Below are positions 8,939 through 17,134 of a stretch of 64,000 nt of DNA, in pieces (within the stretch, counting starts at the first letter, position 1; every line of letters starts with the position of its first letter). A program made the position numbers and the translations under genes. The DNA comes from Sulfurospirillaceae bacterium (lineage in GTDB: Bacteria; Campylobacterota; Campylobacteria; Campylobacterales; Sulfurospirillaceae): contig JAQUWL010000008.1 of the NCBI GenBank assembly GCA_028692875.1, forward strand, positions 1 to 64,000, given 5' to 3'. The notes beneath the pieces are model-generated. The model saw nothing but the letters and a program-made list of their open reading frames with translations, had not been told where the DNA came from and searched no databases.

Positions 8939-9049
8939 TTAATGTGTTCTAAGTGCACGAGATCCAAAAATTTTGGCTGAGTTCACGCCTTGAGACCGTA
9001 AGATAGAGTGCAAAATATAAAGTTCTTTTTCGTTAAGACCGAACATCAT
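8939..9049 (-). pseudogene. Remnant of an MNT-type minimal nucleotidyltransferase
   Basis: A 36-residue frame starts MMFGLNEKEL and breaks off just after AKIFGSRAL, the GSRA motif that opens the active site of minimal nucleotidyltransferases (HI0073/MntA family). The catalytic Asp pair that should follow about 10 residues later is missing because of a stop codon. Its ATGA start overlaps the stop of the HEPT-like remnant upstream, the coupling normally seen in intact MNT/HEPT pairs. I read it as a decayed antitoxin gene. Confidence 0.7.
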
Positions 9050-9216
9050 TTTTCTTTCATGAGTTTCCATGCAAGCTCAAATGTTGTTTCAAAAAACTGA
9101 ATGACCCCTGCTTTTTCAACTATACTAGGAGTTTCGATATCCAAAGCATTTTTAAACAATAAAAATGACTTTTCAAAATTTTCAAACCGCTGTTTATAGC
9201 GAATATCTTCTTGCAT
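9046..9216 (-). pseudogene. Truncated HI0074/HEPT-like substrate-binding protein (toxin partner)
   Basis: A 56-residue frame starts MQEDIRYKQRFENFEKSF and contains GVIQFFETTFELAWKLMKEK. This matches the N-terminal half of the nucleotidyltransferase substrate-binding family (HI0074), where G-V-I-Q-x-F-E-x-x-x-E-L-A-W-K is the family signature. A stop then ends it at about 40 percent of the usual length of about 130-140 residues. Together with the following nucleotidyltransferase fragment it marks a dead toxin-antitoxin or defence pair. No other gene lies between 8768 and 9320. Confidence 0.72.
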
Positions 9217-9261
9217 TTAAACTCCCACAACTATCTGTTGGAAAATTATAACACAAAAGAA

Positions 9262-9300
9262 GAGATGAAGAAGTTGGAAGCAGTTTTGCCTACTTCCAAC
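9262..9300 (-). terminator. Terminator of the TRAP transporter operon
   Basis: On the minus strand GTTGGAAGTAG, loop GCAAAA and CTGCTTCCAAC form an 11-base-pair stem with one T-G pair, followed by a T-rich tail. It begins 20 bases past the dctM stop, with a TACATGTA (9306-9313) between. Confidence 0.8.
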
Positions 9301-9320
9301 ATGTCTACATGTAAAGAGTT

Positions 9321-10604
9321 TTACTTTCCAAACATTAAGTTTGGCAACCAAAGAGAGATCTCTGGCACATAAGTAATCAAAATCAATCCCACAAATAGCA
9401 CTGCTACCCATGGAAGAGCAGATACAACTACCTCTTTTAGACTTAATCCTGTCATGCCTGCTGCGACAAAGAGATTGAGTCCTACCGGAGGGGTTATCAT
9501 GCCTATCTCCATGTTAACAACCATAACAACACCAAAATGAATTGGATCAATTCCTAGTGCCATAACCAACGGCAAAAGCAAAGGCACCGTAATCATAACC
9601 ACCGAGCTAGGCTCCATAAACTGTCCCATCAAAAGCAACAATATATTGACGATGACCAAGAACATAATTGGCCCAACATTGGCATCCATAATCATCTTCG
9701 TAATTTGCTGAGGAATGGTTTCGTCCGTCAAGAAGTGTGCAAAAATCATCGCATTGGCAATAACAAAGAAAATCATAGCACTTGTTAAAGCCGCTTCAAC
9801 CAAGATAGGATATACGTCCTTTAACTTTAAGTCCTTATAGATAAAAACTGAAACAAAAAACGCATACACTGCACTCGCAGCTCCAGCCTCTGTTGGCGTA
9901 AAAAATCCGCCATAAATACCACCGATAACGATGACTATAAGCATCAATGCCCAAAACGCATCTTTAAATTTTATCAAACGCTCTTTAAAGCTGGCTGGGG
10001 TTTGGCGTTTAAATCCTAAACGAATAGCACCATAAAATGTATATGCCATCAACATAAAACCTATCAATATTCCTGGTACGACACCTGCCATAAAAAGTTT
10101 TCCAATAGACAAGTCTGCCGTAACTCCATAGACGATAAAAATGATAGAAGGCGGTATCAAAATCCCCAAACTTCCTGATGTTGCAATCGTACCAATCGCA
10201 TAACCTCTTGGATATCCCGCCTCTTTAATTGCACCAAACATAACCGAACCAATAGCCGCAACCGTTGCAGGAGAGCTTCCACTAACTGCTGCAAAAATCA
10301 TAGATGCGAAAATAGCCGATATAGGAAGTCCTCCAGGAAGGTGTCCAACGATTGACTTTGCAAACTCAATAATTCGTTTTGCTGAACCACCTTTTGAAAG
10401 AAAAGAGCCCGCCAAAATAAACATTGGTATCGCCATCAAGGAGTACTTGTTTAGTCCATCAAATACATGAGAAACAACTCCCATTAAATCCATTTCCGTA
10501 AAGAAAAAAGCCGTAATAAGCGTACTTGCTCCCAAAGAAACCGCCACAGGAACACCTAAAAACATCAATAAGAAGAGTATGCCAAATAGACTAAGCATCA
10601 ACAT
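9321..10604 (-). CDS. dctM: TRAP transporter large permease DctM
   Basis: 427 residues, the normal DctM length, with about 12 membrane segments. Family motifs are visible: SGSSPATVAAIGS near residue 95, PPSIIFIVYG near 150, and MGQFMEPSSVVMITVPLLLP near 310. It couples Na+ entry to uptake of the acid delivered by DctP. Its ATG overlaps the end of dctQ by 14 bases and has GAGGAG six bases upstream. With a Cache-domain sensor kinase next door the likely substrates are C4-dicarboxylates (fumarate, succinate, malate). That is inferred from context; the sequence does not prove it. Confidence 0.92.
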   Translation of the reverse strand: MLMLSLFGILFLLMFLGVPVAVSLGASTLITAFFFTEMDLMGVVSHVFDGLNKYSLMAIPMFILAGSFLSKGGSAKRIIEFAKSIVGHLPGGLPISAIFASMIFAAVSGSSPATVAAIGSVMFGAIKEAGYPRGYAIGTIATSGSLGILIPPSIIFIVYGVTADLSIGKLFMAGVVPGILIGFMLMAYTFYGAIRLGFKRQTPASFKERLIKFKDAFWALMLIVIVIGGIYGGFFTPTEAGAASAVYAFFVSVFIYKDLKLKDVYPILVEAALTSAMIFFVIANAMIFAHFLTDETIPQQITKMIMDANVGPIMFLVIVNILLLLMGQFMEPSSVVMITVPLLLPLVMALGIDPIHFGVVMVVNMEIGMITPPVGLNLFVAAGMTGLSLKEVVVSALPWVAVLFVGLILITYVPEISLWLPNLMFGK

Positions 10605-11154
10605 TTTTTGCTCCTCTTATCTCAAGCGAATCTTGAATAGCTTCTAGCTCGTGATTTACTACAACTTTATTGGCATCCATTGCTGCTACCTCAAATATCT
10701 TTTCTCCAGCACGAAACGATGCTCCTAAAAATGCCAATGGCAAAACCAAATGTGGTATCCACATAGGAATACGCAAATCAATGCTCATCTCGCCAAAATC
10801 AGCCAACATAAGAACAAGCGTATATCCTAGATAGGACATAAGGCCTAGATATAAAAAGCTAAAAAAGTGTGCAAACATCATAATTGCTTTGGCTAAATAT
10901 GTTGGCAAAAGCTCCAAAAGCATCGTTACTGATATATGAATACCTCTTTTAAACCCATAAGCCGCACCAAAAAGAGCCGACCACATAAAAAGATAGTTGG
11001 TCAACTCTCCTGCCCATGTCAAGCTCATGTCAAAAAAATAGCGAAGCACAACATTGGCAAACGCTAAAATAACTCCTAGAGCTATACCGAAAACTGCGAT
11101 ATTTTTATTTATCGCAGCTACCCCTAGATCTAGTATCGTAAAATATTTTCTCAT
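10591..11154 (-). CDS. dctQ: TRAP transporter small permease DctQ
   Basis: 187 residues with four predicted membrane segments and the family pattern VVLRYFFDMSLTWAGELTNYLFMW near residues 36-60. The cytoplasmic C-terminal tail is rather long and charged. DctQ joins DctM in the inner membrane to form the fused-function membrane unit. It sits between dctP (37 bases away) and dctM (overlapping). Confidence 0.9.
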   Translation of the reverse strand: MRKYFTILDLGVAAINKNIAVFGIALGVILAFANVVLRYFFDMSLTWAGELTNYLFMWSALFGAAYGFKRGIHISVTMLLELLPTYLAKAIMMFAHFFSFLYLGLMSYLGYTLVLMLADFGEMSIDLRIPMWIPHLVLPLAFLGASFRAGEKIFEVAAMDANKVVVNHELEAIQDSLEIRGAKNVDA

Positions 11155-11191
11155 ATTTTCTCTTTTAGATTAGATAGTTTTAAAAAAACCC

Positions 11192-12181
11192 TTATTTGAC
11201 AGCTTGTGCTTTTTTAATCAAATCTTCTCCGACTACTTTATAAAATTGTGGATAGATTTTCTCCATAGCTTTTTGCCATGCAACTTTTTGATCAGGTGTT
11301 AACTCATGAACAGCAAGTTTGCCAGATGTTTTTCCATACTCTTTGATTTTTGCCAATGTATCATCATCATCAGTAGCGGCTGCCTTTCTCTCAAATGCAG
11401 TTGCTTCTTTCATAGCTTGAATAACTTTTGGTTTCAAATCAGCTGGAAATTTTTTCCAAAAACTTTCACTCATAATAACAAGATAGCCTAGATATCCGTG
11501 TCCCGAAAGCGTCAAATCTGTTTGAACTTCGTTAAACTTTTTTGTATAAAAGTTTGAAAGCGGGTTTTCAGCACCATCTACAACACCTTGTTGAAGAGCT
11601 GAATAAACTTCTGAAAATGGAAGAACTTGAGGATTTGCACCGATAGCTTTAAACTGAGCCTCAAGAACGTGTGAGCTCATAATTCTAAATTTTTGACCTG
11701 CCGCATCTTCTGGCATCAAAATAGCTTTTTTGTTTGATGACATATGTTTAAATCCTGCATCCCAATAATCCAAAGCAATAAAACCTTTTGCTGATACCTT
11801 GTCTCTAATAATTTGACCAACTTCACCATCTAGAACCTTGTATAGATGGTCTTTATCTCTAAATAAAAATGGCAAGTCGAAAAGTTGCATCTCTGGAACA
11901 AGACTTGTAAATTTTGAAAAGCTTGGCATTGCAATATGAGCATTGCCCAACTTTAAAGCTTTCATCTCTTCACCATCACCATAAAGTTGTGAATTTGGGA
12001 AAACCACCACTTCAACCTTGCCGCCTGTTAACTCCGCAACTCTTTTTGCAAAGAAATCAGCACCTTGGCCCTTTGGGGTGTTTGGACTTACAACATGTGT
12101 TAGCTTAATGGTGTACTCCGCAGCAAGTGCAGAAGAGACCAAAAGTGCTGTAGCAGCAACTATCTTTATGAACTTAGTCAT
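11192..12181 (-). CDS. dctP: TRAP transporter periplasmic solute-binding protein DctP
   Basis: 329 residues with a signal peptide of about 20 residues (ending ALAAEYTIKL). The DctP fold is shown by SPNTPKGQGADFFAKRVAELTGGKVEVVVFPNSQLYGD near 34-70 (conserved in parts) and by RIMSSHVLEAQFKAIGANP with the substrate-carboxylate-binding Arg near 165. QQGVVDGAENPLSNFY near 205 is also typical. It captures organic acids in the periplasm for DctQM. It is first in the dctPQM operon, with AAGGAG before the ATG. Confidence 0.93.
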   Translation of the reverse strand: MTKFIKIVAATALLVSSALAAEYTIKLTHVVSPNTPKGQGADFFAKRVAELTGGKVEVVVFPNSQLYGDGEEMKALKLGNAHIAMPSFSKFTSLVPEMQLFDLPFLFRDKDHLYKVLDGEVGQIIRDKVSAKGFIALDYWDAGFKHMSSNKKAILMPEDAAGQKFRIMSSHVLEAQFKAIGANPQVLPFSEVYSALQQGVVDGAENPLSNFYTKKFNEVQTDLTLSGHGYLGYLVIMSESFWKKFPADLKPKVIQAMKEATAFERKAAATDDDDTLAKIKEYGKTSGKLAVHELTPDQKVAWQKAMEKIYPQFYKVVGEDLIKKAQAVK

Positions 12182-12346
12182 AATGTTCTCCTTGTTTTTT
12201 TATTTTTTCAGTTTTGATTATAATGGAAAGATATGTCTAAATTATGTACAAAACAGAGTGAGTAAAAAAAACAAAATGAAAAAGAGTTTAAAGTTACAAA
12301 AAGAAACAAAGCAGAGGATTTATTAAAAAAATATTAAAAAAATATG

Positions 12347-13021
12347 TTACATTTTGTAGCCAACACCTTGAATATTTTTCAAAACACCCTCTGGTAGTTT
12401 TTTTCTAAGGTTTTTAATCATCAATCGCAGAGCATTTAGGCTCATATATTCATCCCCCCAAAGCTCTCGTTCTATCTCTTCATAAGATATTATAGAATTC
12501 TTGCTCAATAAAATCTCTAAAAATCTTGCCTCTTTCTTAGTTAGCTCATAAAGTGTTTCATTGTGACATATGGCTTTCTTAAGATAATCATAAAACCAAC
12601 CATCTGCTATCTCTTTTCGATTTACTTTCTCTTTCGAATCTAAAAATTTTTCTAGGGCATCAAGAAGTTTTGGCTCGGTAATGGGCTTGACGATATAGCG
12701 TACTAAAAAAAGCTCAATTGCCTCCAGCATAAAATCTACTTCTGTATGTGCTGTAATAACAATAATTTGCGCTTGGTCATCTACATGTCGAATCTTTTTC
12801 GCCAAATCTATGCCATTGAGTCGTGGCATTTTTATGTCAGTTATAACAAGGTCAGGCTTGAGAGATATGTATTTTTCGTATGCTTCTTCGCCATCAACCG
12901 CCAAATAAACCTCTTTAAAAAGCATCGAGAGAAGCTCGTTGATATTTTTTCTAATACCGCTATCATCTTCTGCGTAAAGCACTGTGTAGTTAGAGAGTTG
13001 CTTTAGAAGTTTTTCGTTCAT
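12347..13021 (-). CDS. DctR-like OmpR-type response regulator
   Basis: 224 residues from the ATG preceded by AAGGA; a frame 13 codons longer has no ribosome site. The N-terminal receiver domain has the acidic pair in YAEDD, the phosphorylated Asp in PDLVITDIKMPRLNG (near residue 52) and the Lys in VKPITEPKL. The C-terminal winged helix (trans_reg_C) contains LTKKEARFLEILLSKN and NALRLMIKNLRKKL. The pair with the divergent kinase, next to dctPQM, suggests it switches on dicarboxylate uptake. Gene names dctR/dctS have been used for such neighbours in Campylobacterota; function here is inferred. Confidence 0.87.
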   Translation of the reverse strand: MNEKLLKQLSNYTVLYAEDDSGIRKNINELLSMLFKEVYLAVDGEEAYEKYISLKPDLVITDIKMPRLNGIDLAKKIRHVDDQAQIIVITAHTEVDFMLEAIELFLVRYIVKPITEPKLLDALEKFLDSKEKVNRKEIADGWFYDYLKKAICHNETLYELTKKEARFLEILLSKNSIISYEEIERELWGDEYMSLNALRLMIKNLRKKLPEGVLKNIQGVGYKM

Positions 13022-13105
13022 CTTGTTGATTTCCTTATTTTCTCTAATTTTGACATCCAATATAATAGTATAATTTATTTTTTGTTTTCATTAACAGGGG
13101 GTTTG

Positions 13106-14668
13106 ATGCAAATCATCAAAGAAAATAACATATCTACTATTATTATCGTCAGCACAATGCTTATCATAAGCTCTTTGATGATTTTTAATGGTTGGTTTTT
13201 TATCACAAAGCAGTACAACATACTCGATGCCCAAATAGAAGATAGCAAAAAAACATATGTAGAATCTCAAAAAAATATTATAAAAAGAGAAGTTGACTCC
13301 ATCATAGAGTACATTACATTTAAAAGAACTCTTATAAAAAATCAAGATCAAGAGAGGGCTTTTCAAGAGGAGCTTAAAAACTGGATACGATACATCTCCT
13401 TTGGGAAAGATAAACAAAACTATGTTTTTGTTTATGATGTGCAAAATTATGAAGGCGGGAACACCTTTGCTACAATGTTGGTTAATCCCAATAGACCAGA
13501 CATAGAGGGAAAGTTTATATCTGACTCTTATACGGACGAAAACGGAAAGGCTTTTAGGAAAATTTTTCTTAAAGATATAAGAGAGCAAGGCTCATCTTTT
13601 GTGCACTACATGTATAAAAAACAAAACGACACCAAAGCTAGACCCAAGGTCTCTTATTTTAAGGCGTATCCGCAGTGGAATTGGATTATTGCAGCAGGTG
13701 CTTATCTAGATGATATAGACGAAGAGATTGCTACCCAGAAGGCAAATCTAAATAAAAAAGTACGTCTTGATGTTAGTTCTGGAGTTGTTATATTTCTTCT
13801 TTTCTCTCTTGTGGCTAACTCATTTGCGATAATCTTGGGTAAGACTATTGAAAAATTTCTTAACGGCTATCATGCCCAGATTAAACAAAAAAATGACGAG
13901 CTGGAAGTGCTAAACAAAACGCTTGAAAACAGGGTAAAAGACGAGATAGAAAAAAACAGAGATCAAGAACAGTTACTTATCCAAAAATCAAAATTTATAG
14001 CACTAGGAGAGATGATAAGCAATATAGCTCACCAGTGGCGACAACCACTTTCACAGCTCTCTGCAATCATGATGACAGTTAAATTAAAATACAAACTAGG
14101 AAAGCTGGACAAACAAATCGTTGAAGAAAAAAGCAAAGAGGTACAAACCATACTGGAGTACATGTCAACAACGATTGATGACTTTAGAAACTTTTTTATG
14201 CCAAACAAAGACAAAAAACTTTTTAGCATCAAAGAGTCGATTGATGAGGTTTTGAGCATCATCGGCAAGTCCATCAGCAACCAAAACATCTTAATAGAGG
14301 TAAATACATCCAAAGATGAGAGTGTATTTGGCTATAAAAATGAGTACGAGCAAGTCTTGCTCAATCTTCTTTCAAATGCAAAAGATGCCATAATAGAATC
14401 TGGTGTGGCTCATGGCAAAATTACCATTTTCTTAAAATCTGACTCTCGCCATATAAAACTAAGCGTCAAAGACAATGGCGGTGGCATAAAGATAAGACCT
14501 ATTGAAAAAATATTTGAGCCATATGTTACTACCAAAGAAGATAGCAACGGCACAGGAATAGGTCTTTACATGTCAAAACTCATCATTGAAAAAAATATGG
14601 GTGGAACCCTTGAGGTTAAAAACGAAGATATCGGGGCAAAATTTACCATATCCCTCAGAAGGGCTTAG
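13106..14668 (+). CDS. Cache-domain sensor histidine kinase, DctS-like
   Basis: 520 residues from the ATG that follows AGGGGG; a TTG eight codons earlier is less likely. Membrane segments lie near residues 10-30 and about 230-250. Between them is a periplasmic single-Cache domain (YVFVYDVQNYEGG and KAYPQWNWIIAAGAYLDD). A coiled coil (DELEVLNKTLENRVKDEIEK) leads to the phosphorylation helix GEMISNIAHQWRQPLSQLSA, where His is the phosphate acceptor. The ATPase domain shows NLLSNAKDAI, DNGGG and GTGIGLYMSK. It is divergent from the regulator and would sense dicarboxylates outside the membrane. Confidence 0.88.
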   Translation: MQIIKENNISTIIIVSTMLIISSLMIFNGWFFITKQYNILDAQIEDSKKTYVESQKNIIKREVDSIIEYITFKRTLIKNQDQERAFQEELKNWIRYISFGKDKQNYVFVYDVQNYEGGNTFATMLVNPNRPDIEGKFISDSYTDENGKAFRKIFLKDIREQGSSFVHYMYKKQNDTKARPKVSYFKAYPQWNWIIAAGAYLDDIDEEIATQKANLNKKVRLDVSSGVVIFLLFSLVANSFAIILGKTIEKFLNGYHAQIKQKNDELEVLNKTLENRVKDEIEKNRDQEQLLIQKSKFIALGEMISNIAHQWRQPLSQLSAIMMTVKLKYKLGKLDKQIVEEKSKEVQTILEYMSTTIDDFRNFFMPNKDKKLFSIKESIDEVLSIIGKSISNQNILIEVNTSKDESVFGYKNEYEQVLLNLLSNAKDAIIESGVAHGKITIFLKSDSRHIKLSVKDNGGGIKIRPIEKIFEPYVTTKEDSNGTGIGLYMSKLIIEKNMGGTLEVKNEDIGAKFTISLRRA

Positions 14669-14719
14669 CTATCTTTGGGAATATGGTGGATTTTATATCT
14701 TGGTGAGTCGGAGAAAAGT

Positions 14720-14754
14720 TATGGGAGAGGTGCTTGGCATTTACCGCTCCCATA
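14720..14754. repeat. Inverted repeat between the kinase gene and the lipoprotein gene
   Basis: TATGGGAG at 14720-14727 pairs with CTCCCATA at 14747-14754, and GGT/ACC continues the stem after a mismatch. No T run follows on either side. It may be a terminator-like end for the kinase transcript or a processing site. Confidence 0.4.
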
Positions 14755-14818
14755 ATCATCTTATCTGTATTATGAAACTTGCTTAACGAAAGTATAATCC
14801 CAAACGGTAAACGATCGG

Positions 14819-15442
14819 TTAACGAATACCTAGAGTGATATTTTCCGTCTCAGGAACTCCAATCCACGGAGTTTGGCGACTTTTATCACGCTTGTGCGAA
14901 GTATTACTTGTGGACTTGGAAACCTTATGCTTTGGGCTTTTGAAGTATTGATTTGTCTTTTTATTACCACTTTTATATCCTTCTTGCACTATTGTCAACT
15001 CAATAAGAGCACCGCTAGAAAAGATAGCGTACACCAAATCTCCCTCTTGTGCCAAAACTTTGCTACTCACAAAATTTGCAAGTGGAACTTTATTGTTTGT
15101 CATATCTGTGCCTTTTATAACATACACCCAAAAACCCTTCTTTCCATCATATGCCAAAGAAGTAACAATGCCTTTTACTATCTCCGCCTTACTTGAATAA
15201 GCTATTTTAAAATCATTGATAGAAGCTTTGCCGGCAACAGATTGTGCTCTATAACTTACATCTTCCTTGTTTTCATCTTTTTTTGGCTTAAGGGATGGTT
15301 TATTTTGCTGCTCTTGTATATATTTTCCTTGAGTAACAATAGGGTCTTTCAACTCCGAAGAAGAGGATGTAACACATCCTTGTATTGCAAAAACCACAAG
15401 AAGTCCAACAAAAACCAAAACTACTTTTCTGCTACTTGTCAA
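14819..15442 (-). CDS. Probable lipoprotein of unknown function
   Basis: 207 residues. The N terminus (MTSSRKVVLVFVGLLVVFAIQGC) has a charged start, a hydrophobic core and a Cys at residue 23, fitting a lipoprotein signal although the Gln before Gly is unusual. A low-complexity Ser/Lys linker follows, then a compact domain of about 90 residues (TQ-rich beta sequence, WVYVIKGTDM), then a basic tail. No known domain is recognised. Start is TTG, supported by AAAGGA eight bases upstream and the lack of another start in frame. It lies convergent to the kinase gene and upstream-divergent from tmRNA. Confidence 0.68.
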   Translation of the reverse strand: MTSSRKVVLVFVGLLVVFAIQGCVTSSSSELKDPIVTQGKYIQEQQNKPSLKPKKDENKEDVSYRAQSVAGKASINDFKIAYSSKAEIVKGIVTSLAYDGKKGFWVYVIKGTDMTNNKVPLANFVSSKVLAQEGDLVYAIFSSGALIELTIVQEGYKSGNKKTNQYFKSPKHKVSKSTSNTSHKRDKSRQTPWIGVPETENITLGIR

Positions 15443-15540
15443 TATACATATCCTTTGCTATATTTTTAAAAAAATAAGTGTGTTGAAATTATAACAGAGA
15501 TTTGTAAACGCCCTTGCTTAGGAAGTTTGGACGAGAAAGA

Positions 15541-15569
15541 TTGACACTTTTTTGTCATTGTGATATAAT
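15541..15569 (+). promoter_or_regulatory. Sigma-70 promoter of ssrA
   Basis: TTGACA at 15541-15546 and TATAAT at 15564-15569, 17 bases apart, with TGA just before the -10 box as an extended -10. The mature RNA begins 20 bases downstream. Confidence 0.88.
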
Positions 15570-15588
15570 CCTTTTCCCTAAAAAGTAT

Positions 15589-15963
15589 GGGGTTGACATG
15601 GCTTCGACAGGAGTAGTTTTAGCTTATGACTGCATGTCGCGAGTGAGGGTCTTGCGTTACACAACCTTCAAACAATAACTGCTAACAACAGTAACTATCG
15701 TCCCGCTTACGCTGTAGCGTAAGTTTAACAAATAGCGGACTGCTCTCCCCTTTGATGCTATCTTAGGAGGTTTTGGAGAGTATCATAGAATTGATAGCTA
15801 TACTGCATGAACGCCTTTACATGTAGAGAAGTTAAAGGCTCGTCTTGTGTAGTTTTCTGATTGTTGTACGAAGCAAGATTAAAAAATATCAACAATATCT
15901 AAGCATGTAGACGTCATCGGTGGCTATTTTTGGACTGGGGTTCGATTCCCCACAACTCCACCA
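15589..15963 (+). ncRNA. ssrA: Transfer-messenger RNA (tmRNA)
   Basis: 375 bases. The 5' end GGGGTTGACATGGCTTCGACAGG and the 3' end GGTTCGATTCCCCACAACTCCACCA form the tRNA-Ala-like part; GGGGTTG pairs with CAACTCC. The tag reading frame starts at GCT 15681 and ends at TAA 15720-15722, encoding ANNSNYRPAYAVA, a typical Campylobacterota tag with a C-terminal degradation signal. It frees stalled ribosomes and marks the unfinished protein. A TACATGTA palindrome lies inside at 15818-15825, in the pseudoknot region. Confidence 0.97.
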
Positions 15964-16042
15964 TTTTTTCAATTCTCATCAAACTTAACATATTTTAACC
16001 ATACAGTTGATATCATTCCGACAAAAACCCTAAGGAGCAGTG

Positions 16043-17125
16043 ATGCATAGAGCAATCAATTTTGGAGCAGGTCCCTCTGCTATTCCATTGGATGTATTAA
16101 GAGAAGCACAAGAGCAATTTCTTGATTTTAACGGAAGCGGACTTTCTATTATGGAGGCCTCACATCGCTCTAAACTTTATGAAGATGTTCACAATGGAGC
16201 TATCGCTTTGATGCGTGAACTTTACGCTATTCCAGAGGATTATGATGTGCTTTTTCTGCAAGGTGGCGCTTCACTTCAGTTTGCTATGATTCCTATGAAT
16301 TTAAGCCTAGGTGGAAAAATTCAGTTTGCCGATACAGGCGTTTGGTCAAGCAAAGCTATCAAAGAGGCAAAAATACAAGGACTAAATGTTGAAATCGTAG
16401 CCTCTTCAAAAGAGAGCACCTACGACCATATACCTGAAAATATAGTATTTGATGATGATGCTGATTATGCTTACATTACTTCAAATAACACTATTTATGG
16501 CACACAGTACAAAAACTATCCATCCACAAAAGCACCTTTGGTTGTTGATGCGTCAAGTGATATTTTTTCCTACCCTATTGACTGGTCAAAAGTCGATATG
16601 ATGTTTGCGGGTGCTCAAAAAAACGCAGGACCATCAGGTTTAACTATTGTTATAATTAAAAAATCTCTTCAATCAAGAGTCAAAGAGAGTGTTCCAACAA
16701 TGCTTCGCTATTCAACATACTCTGCTGAAAACTCATTGTATAACACACCACCTACATTTGGTATCTACATGTTGGGACTAACCATGAAGTGGATTAAAAA
16801 ACAAGGTGGCATAAAAGCGGTACAAGCAAACAATGAAAAAAAAGCAAAACTTCTTTATGATGCTATCGACAACAGCAACGGATTTTATGTAGGACACTCT
16901 CAAAAATCTTCACGCTCTATGATGAATGTTTCATTTAACATCAAAGATAAAAATGCCGAACTAGAGGGAAAACTCATAAAACTTAGCACACAAAGAGACA
17001 TGATAGGACTAAAAGGTCATCGCTCAGTAGGAGGACTTCGTGCTTCCATTTATAACGCAATGAGTATTGAGGGCGTTCAAGCACTTGTAGACTTAATGCA
17101 AGAATTTGCAAACGAAAACAGATAG
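16043..17125 (+). CDS. serC: Phosphoserine aminotransferase
   Basis: 360 residues, the usual SerC length, starting at the ATG with AAGGAG five bases before it (a GTG just upstream is less likely). It turns 3-phosphohydroxypyruvate and glutamate into phosphoserine, in serine synthesis and, in many bacteria, also serves vitamin B6 synthesis. Visible motifs are NFGAGPSAIP at the start, LFLQGGASLQF near 75, the PLP Lys in FAGAQKNAGPSGLT near 195, and HRSVGGLRASIYN near 335. It is first in a two-gene unit with serA, 9 bases apart. Confidence 0.95.
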   Translation: MHRAINFGAGPSAIPLDVLREAQEQFLDFNGSGLSIMEASHRSKLYEDVHNGAIALMRELYAIPEDYDVLFLQGGASLQFAMIPMNLSLGGKIQFADTGVWSSKAIKEAKIQGLNVEIVASSKESTYDHIPENIVFDDDADYAYITSNNTIYGTQYKNYPSTKAPLVVDASSDIFSYPIDWSKVDMMFAGAQKNAGPSGLTIVIIKKSLQSRVKESVPTMLRYSTYSAENSLYNTPPTFGIYMLGLTMKWIKKQGGIKAVQANNEKKAKLLYDAIDNSNGFYVGHSQKSSRSMMNVSFNIKDKNAELEGKLIKLSTQRDMIGLKGHRSVGGLRASIYNAMSIEGVQALVDLMQEFANENR

Positions 17126-17134
17126 GAACTCTAC

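Noticed and set aside
9217-9411. 64-codon frame overlapping the dctM end
   Set aside because: It is in a different frame of dctM and crosses the operon terminator; no motif.
13050-13074. TTGACA and TATAAT near the kinase start
   Set aside because: The boxes are only about 13 bases apart, too close for a normal sigma-70 promoter, so I do not list them.
12782-14528. Near matches such as TACATGTC (12782, 14159, 14527)
   Set aside because: One base differs from the palindrome; they are not counted because only exact copies stand clearly above chance.
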